Below are positions 21,932 through 33,150 of a stretch of 64,000 nt of DNA, piece by piece (within the stretch, counting starts at the first letter, position 1; each line of letters opens with the position of its first letter). The translations under genes were made by a program, and so were the position numbers. The notes below the pieces were generated by a model, which had not been told where the DNA came from, ran no database searches, and saw only the letters and a list, made by a program, of their open reading frames with translations. The stretch is taken from contig CAJQUN010000002.1 in the NCBI GenBank assembly GCA_907163345.1, forward strand, positions 40,959,754 through 41,023,753, given 5' to 3'. This stretch comes from Haberlea rhodopensis (taxonomy: Eukaryota; Streptophyta; Magnoliopsida; Lamiales; Gesneriaceae).

Positions 21932-24841
21932 ATGGCTATACTCTCAGATTACGAAGACGACAACCACAGCAAGCCAACGACATCGGTGACACCGGCGACA
22001 AAGCCGTTTAACGCTGATTTCGACCCATCGAATCCGTTGGGGTTTTTGGAGAAGGTTCTTGAGTTCGTCGCAAGGGAGAGTGATTTGTTTAAGAGCGATT
22101 CCCTGGTGAGCGATGTGAATGCGATAGTGAGAATGGTTAGAGATAAAGTGGAAGCTGAGGGGAAGAAGAGGAAAGATGTCAAAGCTGAAGGGAGCGGTAA
22201 GATGGATAAAAATGTTAAGGAGGCAACTCCGGCCCCAGCTCCGGCTCCGGTTCCGGCTCCACCAGCTGTGGAAAAGGAGGAAAAAGTGATTGAGAGTAAA
22301 GTGGAAGAGGGGAAAGGTCCTCGAGGTATGTCTTTTGTTAAATTGTTTATGCAACAAATTCACTTCCCTTAATTTTTTTCTAAGATCATGTGGTTTAATT
22401 TCTTGCTTAAAAATGTTTTATTGCGTGATTTGGTGATTTTGCATTTATTGGTTAAACCTGTACTGTTGCATGATATTGCAATTTTGGATTTATCTTAGCT
22501 TTTATATGGGGTATTATATTTCGTTTCTTGTTTTTATTGAGAGCCTTTCGATATTCTGCAACATTTTTTGAGTAAGAACTGAGAACCGATATCTTCGTGG
22601 TTTGTTTTGTATGGTTCAATCCATATAAGTTTGATTGTTGCCCATAACTTTAATAATTTTGTTTTGGGGTGGTTTGACAATCCATTGAAGGAGGTGAATT
22701 CTGCTAATTGGTCAACTAGGTGTCGGGGAAGGCTAAGAGCTGAGTTCTATTTTATATTGAACTAGGGGAATGATATCTTTTCAAAGTAAATTGAAATGTA
22801 GAGGTCTATCATACCACTGAGAAAGATAACAGTTGAGATAGCTTCATACTGAAGGGGATATTGCATCTAGGGATTGACACAGGGTTTCTGGGAAGGAATG
22901 GTTGAGACCGCCTCTATTGGGTGTGCCTCTGATTGCATCATTCTTGATTTGTGTTTTGGACTTAAAAGAGAGTTTTTGAACCTCAAATGGAATTGAAATC
23001 TTCCACGAGGAAGAGGAAAGGTGAATACCTCCATCGCAAATTGAATTAAAGTGAAAGGTAGGTAATATGAATGTTTGTTGCGAACATAGGTCTAAGGAGG
23101 TAAAGCCATTCTTTCTTGAACTCTTTATGGTCTTTAGTTGTTACTATTTTTATTCAGTACATTTATTGAAGACAATAATGTCTTGGTTGCTGACTGCTTA
23201 TTTATTGCTGAACAGCACCTAACAAGGGCAATGGCCTCGATATGGAGAAGTATTCTTGGGGTCAATCTCTGCAGGAGGTTAACATTACTGTTCCCGTTCC
23301 TTCTGGTACGAAGTCAAGATCTATCACATGCGAAATAAAGAAAAAGTACGTTAAAGTTGGCCTCAAAGGTCAAACCCCAGTGATTGAAGTAAGTATATCT
23401 TCATGCTTGCTGTTGCATATCTATCCTGATTGGCTATTGTTGTTCTTGGTATTTATTTTCGTTTTATCCATCTGCAGGGAGATCTGTTTCAGCCGGTCAA
23501 GGTTGAGGATTGCTTTTGGAGTTTAGGTAGGCATTTTTAGCTCAAATATATGATCTCGTGGTTATCATTCATTTATTAAGTGCTCGATACCCAGCAACCA
23601 GTAGCCCTTTAGTAATTTAATTTTCTCGCAGAGGACCAGAAATCTATTTCCATTCTCCTAACAAAACAGAACCAGATGGAATGGTGGAAGTACTTGGTGA
23701 AGGGTGAACCAGAGCTCGACACCCAAAAAGTTGAACCTGAAAATAGCAAATTGGCTGATTTGGACCCAGAAACACGGTCAACAGTGGAGAAAATGATGGT
23801 GAGCTGATACTAAATCCATGCTATTTCTGTTAACCACTTTTGTCTTTTGCTCTTGTGTGTGTGTAATGGCTTTATCCGATTACCTTTCCTTGAAAAACCA
23901 GTGACACTACCACTTGAGTTTGTTGGTTGGTCTCGTTTTGTGTCGATTTGACTTGTAAGACTGGTGCTCAAGTTAGTCCAAAAAGAGTGGCAGCGGGGAT
24001 GTATTTTGGATTGTCAATTTACCATGGCTTGCTTTGATGCACTTTGACCCAAAGATTATTTGCCATATAATGTATTCTCGTTTTTTTTTTTACTTGTTTT
24101 AAGTATCTTCTGCCATCTATAGTCATACTTTTACAAATCGGCCGACCCCTTGTGAGATATGCGAAAACCTAGGACAACTTCCTATTTGTCTTAAAGATGG
24201 GGTTTGGTATTATGGATTAAACTGACCACCACCTCACAGATCCCAGGTTAAATTTGATCACCAATTTTACTGAATTCTACGAGGGTTAGATCTCAGCTTG
24301 ATCACTTGGAGGTTTTGACACTTTTTACTTGCCACTGCATTTTGTGTTCTCTCTCCTTTGAACACCGTTCCTGTTTAGATGGCCTTTGTGCTTAGGGATT
24401 CTTTTATGATTCTGGAGCCATATGCAGTCTCCGCCTATGTACTTGTTCGCCTTTTGCCTTTAAAGGCTTGAAGGCTAGTCAACATAAAACATTGACAAAT
24501 TTCTTATGTATGAATCGATGTACTTGTTTGCCTTTTGCCTTTAAAGATTTGATTGCTTGAATGTCCTTCTGCCTTTAAATTCTTTACTCCGACAACCATT
24601 CATCTTTTACCTGCAGTTTGACCAACGGCAGAAACAAATGGGCCGCCCGACGAGCGATGAGATGCAGAAACAAGATATATTGAAGAAATTCATGGCCGAG
24701 GTAAACTCTAGATTATCATTCTCGACCACAGTGTACCCGTTCTTTTATTTGCAACTTTCGAATTCAAAGACATTTGTTGATAAATATTTCCATAATTTGC
24801 AGCATCCGGAGATGGACTTCTCGGGGGCAAAGATTAACTAA
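21932..24841 (+). CDS. BOB1: NudC/CS-domain co-chaperone, BOBBER1-like
   Basis: Six exons give a 301-residue protein: 21932-22325, 23216-23388, 23478-23526, 23632-23798, 24617-24700 and 24803-24841. Every junction is GT/AG and the phase is kept throughout. The N-terminus ([13 protein letters not shown]) is the NudC N-terminal segment. It is followed by a Lys/Glu-rich and Ala/Pro-rich linker (to about residue 130). The p23-like CS domain runs from about 144 to 233 ([39 protein letters not shown]). The end has [16 protein letters not shown] and [12 protein letters not shown]. Length and order match Arabidopsis BOBBER1 (about 304 residues), a cytosolic NudC-type co-chaperone and non-canonical small heat-shock protein needed for development and heat tolerance. 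The ATG at 21932 opens [10 protein letters not shown]. The gene looks intact. Confidence 0.95.
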
Positions 24842-25352
24842 GAGTCGGACTTGTTTGGTAGCTGTTAAAAGAATATGTCGTGTGGCTGAAGAAACCTTCG
24901 TTTTGCTCGTCATTCATTCTGATTAACTCGCCTGGACAAGATATACATTTTTAAGCTAGCTATTCAGGCTTTTGTTCTCTATTTGTGGCGATATATGATT
25001 ATATTTTACTTATTTCCAAATTCCAACCATGCCAGTACTAGCTTTGGTTACTTTCTTTTTATCTAAAAGAACTTTTGCTAGCTGATTTTGATTAAAAATG
25101 GAGTATGATCCACCATTCATTGAATTTATTTAGGTATAGTTTTACCCCAGAAGACGCCTATATAAGCTCGTCGGACAAAAAGGGTTGAGAAGCTACCCCT
25201 GGTTGGGTATGAGTCTGACGCATCACAAGTAGATATACCAGGAAAGTGAATCTTTTGTGTTATGCCGACACTTAAAATTTAGATTCACACTAAGATGCAC
25301 TAACACAACACGATGCAAATATATATTTTTAAAATTTTCAAGATATGGTTGA

Positions 25353-26013
25353 TATATGCCTATATATTTATATATATATAAATATATATATATTATATAT
25401 GTACTATATTATAAAATATTAAACTTCATATTTTAAAAAGGGATAATATATGATATTAAACAGTGAAAGAAAAAGACAAAGTTCATAATGAGGAAATTTA
25501 CAAATCTTGATAAATTAGATTTCTAGTTTTAAATATAATGAAGGTTTTCAAGTGGAAGAAATAATTTATAAGTTTCTAAAAATAAATATTTTTAATTGAT
25601 TTTAAATAAATCAATTAAATAAAATAGATTTTAAAAAAATGATAGTTTATTCAATTTGAAAAATAGACTCAAAATTTATTTATAAGTTCCATAAATTAAT
25701 ATTAAAATAATTTTTATCTTCTTCATATCTCAAATTCTATAAAATGCTTTAATTTTGTAGAGATTTCATTTAATTAAATCGGATCTCATTAAATATTAAT
25801 TCTATTTTACAATTTAATCTTTTAATTTCTCTAATTTTTCTAAACACTTGAAATAGAATTTGTAATTCCAAATCAGTGTTACCAAACAAACACACACTAA
25901 AGAATCCGAGCTGGTGCTGCCATATGCCTATATATTTATATATATTATATATGTACTATATTATAAAATACTAAACTTCATATTTTAAAAAGGGATAATA
26001 CATAATATGGTCT
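25353..26013. repeat. Direct duplication of a ~95-bp AT-rich block
   Basis: The block starting ATGCCTATATATTTATATAT and ending ATTTTAAAAAGGGATAATA occurs at about 25355-25448 and again at about 25924-25999, with an internal length difference in the TA run. About 475 bp of different sequence separate the copies. A segmental duplication or an insertion with long flanking repeats would explain it. Confidence 0.6.
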
Positions 26014-26220
26014 CTCTTGTTTGCACTGATTCCAGATTTAGTCCTTATTTTTGCACTAACCCGATTTAGTCCCTAATTTTTCTCAAGTCAGTCATAATAA
26101 AAGTTAAATGCACTGTTAAAACTAACGGAGAAGGACTAAATCAAGTCGCTATAAAACTTCAGAGACTAAATCGGGAATTGATGCAAACATTAGGGACTGA
26201 TTCGGGTCATTTAAAGGGAT
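26010..26220. repeat. Inverted-repeat element (hairpin), possible MITE
   Basis: Left arm TTTGCACTGATTCCAGATTTAGTCC (26020-26044, in part) pairs with the reverse complement of right-arm sequence at about 26163-26205. A second word, GATTTAGTCCCTAA (26070-26083), pairs with TTAGGGACT near 26190. Such AGGGACTAAATC hairpins are common in plant MITE-like sequences. I could not fix a target duplication. Confidence 0.4.
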
Positions 26221-26889
26221 TGAGTGACTTTCTTTTTATTTTTTAGTTCTTATAGTAACTAATATGGATACTTTATATATAATTTTGGTAATTTTTTTAA
26301 AATTATTTTATTTAAATAATAATATAATATGTTAAATTCTACATAAAATCATTTTTTCACTCAAACACAACAAAACAAAATCAATAGTATATTGATATAC
26401 AAACTATATTTTGATGGCAAGTTTACTTATTAAATAAGATATATTTTTGATTTCATTAAATTACGTCTTTTACTTTTGATAAATTAAATAAATGTGTTGA
26501 TAAATTAAATAAATTTTTTTATAAATTGAAGACATTTTTAATAATATATTTAAATTATGATATACTATATTAAATTTTGATATAAAAATCAAATTTTCAC
26601 AAGTTAATTTAAATAATTATAAAAAATGTCATCAATTTATAAAAAAAAATTATTTAAATTATCACAACTTTATTTAATTTATCAAAAATGAAATAATTTT
26701 TCTATAAGTTGATGATATATCTGATAGATATTATTTAATGAAATAAAAAATATATATTGTTTAATAAGTAAACTAGCCATCGAAACATATTTGATGTGAA
26801 AACTCTTTTCTCCGTGATCGAGAACCCATTTGTCACACCGCTGCACATTCTAACATTGGATGCTACTTCATCGTACTATATCATTGATT

Positions 26890-27850
26890 ATATTGACATA
26901 TTTGATGTGAAAACCCTTTTTCTCCGTCAAAGTCCACCACAATATCTCCATGGGCACTTTATCATAAGCCTTCTCCAAATCGATAGGGCAGATGCAGATC
27001 TTTACTCCTCTTGCAATAGCGCTCTTTAAGTTGGCGAAGTAAATGGATAGCTTCTGTTGTTGGTCTTCCTGACATAAACCCGAATTAGTTCTACGAGATC
27101 TTAATCTCCCTCCTTAACCGACTGTCAGTTACTCTCTCCCAAGCATTCATTGTGTGACACATGAGCTTTATACCATGATATTTGGAGCAACTCTCAGTGT
27201 AACCCTTGTTCTTATATAAAGGGACAATAGTACTCTTTCTCCTTTCATTTGAGATTTTATTATTCCTCCGAATCTTGTTAATAGATATGTTAGCCATTTT
27301 AGCCCCGTCGGTCCTAAGCATCTCCAAACTTCAATAGGATTCAATCGGGACCAATCGCTCTCCGTGCTTTTATTTTGTTCAAAGCTTCTTTAACATCAGA
27401 TTCTCTAATTCTACGAGTAAATTCACGGTTGATATCATGTTGTTGGATAATAAGATCACCTAAATCTTGACTAAAATAACCATTGAACAAGCTGATAAAA
27501 TAATTCATCCATCTCTCTTTGATATATTCACCTCTAACCAAGACCTTATGGTTCTCATCTTTTATGAATTTCATTGCACATAAGTCTCTTGTCTTCTTCT
27601 CCCTTGCATGAACAATCCTGTAGATATCTTGTCAGCTTCATTGGAGTCCAATTTATCGTACAATTCTTTATAGATTCTAGCTCTAGCACCCCGAACCACT
27701 GTCTTTGCTTCTTTTTTGGCAAACTTATACATTTCGAATATTGCATCATTATTGCTCTTCTTCAGCTCTCTATAACCATCCATCTTGATTCCAATAGTCT
27801 TCTTTATGTATTCATTCCACCATGATGCGTTCTTGCCTGTGGAGCACATC
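26890..27850 (-). pseudogene. LINE reverse transcriptase remnant
   Basis: Pieces at 27849-27571 (WWNEYIKKTI, AKKEAKTVVRGARARIYKELYDKLDS), 27574-27341 (VKEALNKIKARRAIGPD) and 27327-27091 (STIVPLYKNKGYTESCSKYHGIKLMCHTMNAWERVTDSRLR) follow the order of LINE RT motifs 0 to 2a. The next motif (GFMSGRPTTEAIHLLRQL) is readable to about 27000. The catalytic YADD region would lie beyond the truncation and is absent. Confidence 0.78.
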
Positions 27851-28089
27851 CTTTTGACTCACCGGAGAGCTCTTTAGAGGTCATCTTAATGCGACAAACC
27901 ATTTTGTTATAGGTAGTAGCATGATCATCCTTTGGCATCCAATTTGCTTCTCTGATTATCCTCTCTACAAAAGCTCCAGCATGACCTTCTTTTAACCGTC
28001 ACCACTTAATCTAGGTTGTAATGTATGTTTAGTTCTAACAAGCATTTTCTTAACCCTAACATCTAAAACTAAATGTCGATATTGAGTAA

Positions 28090-28850
28090 TACACCCTCTC
28101 CTGGAATTATCTTGCAGTCCAAGCATTTAATATATCTATCCTTCAAAGAAATCTATTTGGGTTACACTTGACCCACTTCTAAAGGTAACTAGAAGAGATA
28201 ACCTCTTCTTAAACCAGGTATTCGCTAGAATTAAGTCATGTGACATGACAAAATCCAAAAGTGAGTTACCTGCGGCGTTCTTCTCCCCAAAGCCAAAGCT
28301 TTCCTGGACACTCTCATACACATCACAATCAGAACCTACGTTCCCATTGAAATCCCACCGATGGAGATTTTCTCGTGAAGGGGTATTCCTTGCACCACAT
28401 CGTCTAGATCTTCCCAAAATTCACGCAAAGTAGCCTCATCTAGATCAATTTGTGGTGCATAGACACTAATGATATTGAAAATATCAGTGCCAAAGACCAT
28501 CTTAACTAATATTATCATATCCCCATTCCTCCTAACTTCAACTACATACTCGACTAGTTTACTGTCTACGATTACAATTACCCCATTACGGTTCTTATCA
28601 TTACCTATATACCAAAGTTTATAGCCTCAAGGGGCTATAGTTTTGGCTTTCTCACCTGTCTATTTGATTTCATGGATATACAAAATACTAATATTTCTCA
28701 TACTCATAGTCTCTACTAACTCTGTTAATCTACCAGTAAGGGAACCTACATTCCAATAGGCTAAACGAATCCTAGATCTTGGTTTCGAGCTAATTTTTTT
28801 ACCCCTACTAGCTCGAGGTGAGGGAACTCTTGCTCATTTGACACCACACC
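28090..28850 (-). pseudogene. LINE endonuclease domain remnant
   Basis: Frames at 28336-28518 and 28136-28417 give IISVYAPQIDLDEATLREFWEDLDD, then WDFNGNVGSD, GFGEKNAAGNSLLDFV, LANTWFKKR and VTFRSGSSVTQIDF (landmarks of the EEP nuclease fold of RTE-clade LINEs). This domain nicks target DNA so that reverse transcription can start there. Frames change near 28340-28420 and stops are present, so it is inactive. Confidence 0.78.
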
Positions 28851-29065
28851 CAGGCGTCGATGTCTTCATCGCTTCCGGGTGAAAACCTAGACCACTACAC
28901 CAAGGAACCGGTGCAGCGTCGCTGCGTATGGAACGCCCCAAAGAAATTCATATTATGGTTCATGACATGAGATGTGACCAAGGTTTATAGCTGGTTGTCA
29001 TAGGCATACCGCTAGCCTGGCTTGGGACAGACATGATACATATCACATTTGATGCATATCATTGA

Positions 29066-32000
29066 CGGAGTCTACCCTCCCCAAGCTAAAAAAAAAACAA
29101 TGTAACCCCGTTGAAAATATGTTTTAGAAAAAAAACATCTCAGAAGTTTGATGTGATGTATTCTTGTCAATATGATGCATTGAATAACGAAATGGTTTTA
29201 GTTTTGTCTTGAGATTTATGAGAAATATTTTTGGGAAATTAAGTTACATGTTTGATTTTGTATTGAGCGGATAGAATCGTTCTTTTAGATGTAAATAATA
29301 TAATAAATTAGTTAACAAACATAATACATAAATTTTAGAATATTTTGTCGAGATTAGATGAGAAAAAACACTGTTTTTAGGAAATAATAATAAGTTTAGT
29401 TAAAAACAATACTATGTTAGACAGAGAAAAAAGGATTAAGAATTTATTTTGAAATAAAATTATGCTTTTCTTATTAGGTTTAGGCTTATTTCTTGTTGTT
29501 CGTTGTATTAGTGTTGTACTTTGTTTTGATAGTATTATACTTTAGTTGATGTTGATTTGTATTGTTGGTTTGTATTTTTAATGTAATGATCTTGTAATGT
29601 CTTGTACTTATATTTGTATATGTAATTGTAATTGATAAAAAAAAAACATGTGATTTGAAAAAACAAAAAAACAAAAACAAAAACTAGCATGGTCTACATT
29701 TAACTTATATGTCCTGTCCTGTCTTCCGCAATTATGAGTGGAGGTGGACAATTCGAACAAATTTAGATGGTTCTTTTCTTTTCTTTTTTATATGTGTGGG
29801 AGATTTTGTAAATATTTTATGTCACTGCTCAGATTCGAACTCGAGTCGTTTAAAAGATGATATGAATATTTATCATCAGACTAAGATTGGAGGCTCATAC
29901 GATTCTTTCTTGGGGATTCCATTTGTATAATTGCTTACCCAAAGTATTTACATACTTTGATTAGGATCATCAATTATTATGTTTATAAAAATTAGTTTTG
30001 AAAGCAAAAAACATCCAATCACCCTCAAAATAATGAAATAAATAATTAAATAGGGCAAACAAAATAAGCTTGACTTGCCCCCGACAAATTTCCCACACAT
30101 CGTAAATGAAATTAGTTTACTCCTATTCACCAAATAAATTAAAAAATGGTCCATTCCTTAATCTGAAGAAAACTTTATGATTGGATTAGATTTTTCTATC
30201 ATTACACAAACTTATCGAATGAACATAATAAATATTGCATTTACTCTATAATAGTTAAATATCATAACAGTGTAAAAAAACCGCACAACCAAACTCAACC
30301 ACTTTTACACGCATTCATCCACTTATATCCTCTCATTTCAACAGTCGGGAAAAAAAATTATTGTTGAAATATTGAGCAACCAGTATTATGTGGACCGGTA
30401 ATTGATTATTGTACTTCCACCCATCTACTATCCAATCCGTCGCATGTTTATTTATTAGCGTGTCTTAAATTATAACTTAAATATTTTAGAGGTTTAAGTT
30501 ACACAATTTTAATTTTTAAACCGAATTCTTTAATCCATTCTTTAAGTACATGGTTTATATATATCGAGGTTTAAGATAATGTGCTTGATGATCTATGATT
30601 TTAACTCTTTTTTTTCAATAGCAAAGAATTTGAAATAATGTTAAGGATAATAATTTTGTTCACATAATTTTAATTTTTTATTGTTTATGGTGTTCTCTCA
30701 TTTTATTTAGTTTTAGTAATACTTTATTAACATCGACAGTTAATATCTTAGTTTAAGAACTTGTAAAATATACTAATTAAAATTATGCTTTTGTTATTAG
30801 GTTTAGGCTTAATAATTTGAAGTAAGTTTATTGAACATCGTAACTAAACCAAATCTTTTTAAAAAATAAAAATAGTTATGAATAATGTTTTTTTTTATAA
30901 AAAGAATACTCCAAATAGACAAAAATGTCAGGGTTACATAATTGAAGCTACCATTCATGTACCCACTCAAGCCATTGATTGAATTGAAAACTATCGATTC
31001 GCAATCATATACCGTCTGTGCTGCTATTCGATTGCTACGATGGCCACTTATTTATGCCACTTTTTTCATCGCAATATATAATTGAAAATTTTAGAGATAA
31101 AATTGTAATTTTTTTCCCTATAAATTGATTTGAAAACTACCAATTTCTCATTAATTTGCCCTTTTCCGCCGTCGCAAAGCATTATAGAATTAATAATTGA
31201 TTGAAGTTTCGGACTGGTGTGCCTATGTATTAGACAAACATAAGTGGGTTCGTCAATTTTTGTCTTCTATCATAAATAAATGTCTCGTTCATCGAACTTA
31301 ATATATATTGTCACCTAGATAAAAAAGATCATGTTACTCGGGTAAAAATATGGACTCTTCAAAACCTAACTTGGGTAAGATTTCGACTAAGACCCATTGA
31401 CTACGGCCATTTCTAATGGTACCTTTTCCCTTAATTAAAATAGCCCATATCTCTTACGGTAAGGGTGAGTGGAGCCTAGAGTTAAAAACAAGAGGCAAAG
31501 CATTTCTAATGAATATACAAAAACTTATGTAATCCTTTGTTTATAATGAAAAATTCACACTGCATTAGGTCATATGATTTTTCTCTCGGTGTTTTTCACG
31601 TAAAATATCTGATAACTCATTTATTGTTCGTATATTAATTTATTATTGTTATGTGACCAAAGTTTGGGATAACAGACCCAAACTTCTTTTTACTTTTGTA
31701 ATAATGTTTATGTTGGGAATTGCATGGCATGTTCTCTGTGCACTCGTAGACGAAATATTTCTCACCGTCTACGGCCTAACCAACCTGGCTCTTTAGCACC
31801 CACATTGTGCATCACCTAATATATACATGTTGTTTAGTACGAGACTTTGCGCTCTCGCCTAATCTTACCTACCACACACACCCATATGGGTTCAATTTGT
31901 CTGCTTACAATTATTAAGAAAATTGGCATTTAAAAATGGGAGAATGACACATGTTATCTTGTGCATGGTCCTTACATTTATTGCTTCACTACAAATGGGA

Positions 32001-32645
32001 AGGTGATATCCCACTATACATGTAATTTATTCGATGCATTAGTAACATCACATCACTTACATTAATACCAAAGAAAATCGAATTACAATCACCGAGAAAT
32101 TCGAAACAAATTATCTTTCAAATTAAATTTTTACGGGTGTGAATTATGGTATAAAATTCATTTTCAACTTTGCAAGGGCTGCCATTGGATGGAATAGCTC
32201 AACAATGCAATACATTTTTGAACTTATAATAAAACCCATTGTATTGGAAATATTCTCAACCAACTCCGACATTGTTCCATTATATGAAAATGTCATTTTC
32301 GCATTATGTAACTCATCTTTTAAGTGACACGTTCGCTTCGACGAACAGGGAGATTTCACCTCCCCACCCCCTCTCCAGCGCGAATAGTATAGATTGTATA
32401 AAAAAATCGTAAGTTTTCATGCCCCAACAAAAGAGTCCCCATTTAACTCAAAAAATCCCATCACTTTTGTAATTTTTGAAGTTTATCATATATATTTTAC
32501 TTATGTCTTCATGCATATACTCAAACAAATATGTGAAGTTGATTTTGAAGGAGTCGTCAATATTATAATAATGCATTTTTTACTTCAAATAACTAAACTT
32601 CTTTAATTTGTACGCATTATTATTTTGTTTTTTTAGGAAGATTCA
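29066..32645. other. Intergenic spacer
   Basis: AT-rich with only short frames. A phrase at 29828-29846 resembles a tRNA B box (GATTCGAACTC) but no cloverleaf surrounds it. I see no gene. Confidence 0.6.
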
Positions 32646-32655
32646 GCTTTCATAA

Positions 32656-32948
32656 GGGTTATTTATTTAAATAACCCCAATAAAACAAATAATTACAAAA
32701 ATAACTCGAATTCTGAAAACATTTAAAAACTAACCTTACCCGCCAACTCAGTTAGCGGGTCCAATAGGTCACGCCAACTGAGTTGGCATGACCATATAAA
32801 ATATTGGTCACGCCAACTCAGTTGGCGTGACCACCGTTGAATAGTAGTCACGCCAACTGAGTTGGCGTGACCTTTGTTTTATAGAGTCACGCCAACTCAG
32901 TTGGCGTGACATTATTTTAATAGTGCCGCCAACTCAGTTGGCGGCACT
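32656..32948. repeat. Left MULE terminus with palindrome array
   Basis: The outer inverted repeat is 32656-32738. Six palindrome units follow at about 32739-32759, 32767-32793, 32806-32832, 32847-32871, 32886-32910 and 32922-32948. The consensus is arm GTCACGCCAACT, one central base (C or G), then the exact complement of the arm. Spacers of 7-15 bases differ in sequence. Unit 6 uses a compensated variant (GTGCCGCCAACT with matching changes in the other arm), so the pairing is kept although the sequence changed. Confidence 0.93.
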
Positions 32949-32954
32949 AAATGG

Positions 32955-32963
32955 CTATAAATA
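32955..32963 (+). promoter_or_regulatory. TATA box of MULE transposase gene
   Basis: CTATAAATA lies seven bases after the last palindrome unit and about 190 bp before the transposase ATG. The two tandem copies of AACTTCTCTTTTAATATTTT at about 33000-33040 would be in the 5' UTR. Confidence 0.55.
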
Positions 32964-33150
32964 AAGCCGTCCGCCTCTTAGTTTTCTCACCAATTCACAA
33001 CTTCTCTTTTAATATTTTTAACTTCTCTTTTAATATTTTTATTATATGATAAAATTCTGATTATGCTCTGTAGTTGCAGTTTTAGCTGATCTTCTACATC
33101 AGAAAAGATTTTATTAGCTACTAGTAATAGTTTTCTGTAGTTATCAAAAT

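Larger units (their letters stand above)
24842..26822. other. 3' flank and AT-rich spacer
   Basis: The first ~200 bp probably hold the 3' UTR of the BOBBER1-like gene. The rest is AT-rich. It includes the duplicated block and the inverted-repeat element listed separately, and no coding sequence. Confidence 0.6.
26823..29065 (-). mobile_element. Truncated RTE-type LINE
   Basis: Read on the minus strand, it starts near 29065 with a non-coding leader containing GCGACGCTGCACCGG. An apurinic-type endonuclease follows and then a reverse transcriptase, which ends inside the palm domain near 26900. No poly-A tail or 3' UTR is visible, so the 3' part is lost. That is unusual for LINEs, which normally lose the 5' end. 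The segment CATATTTGATGTGAAAA occurs twice (26788-26804 and 26897-26913) near the broken end. I could not find a target duplication. Confidence 0.75.

Noticed and set aside
21944..22363. Minus-strand frames opposite the BOBBER1-like exon 1
   Set aside because: They are shadows of the well-supported + strand exon.
29828..29846. tRNA gene suggested by a B-box-like word
   Set aside because: There is no A box at the right distance and no acceptor or anticodon stems.
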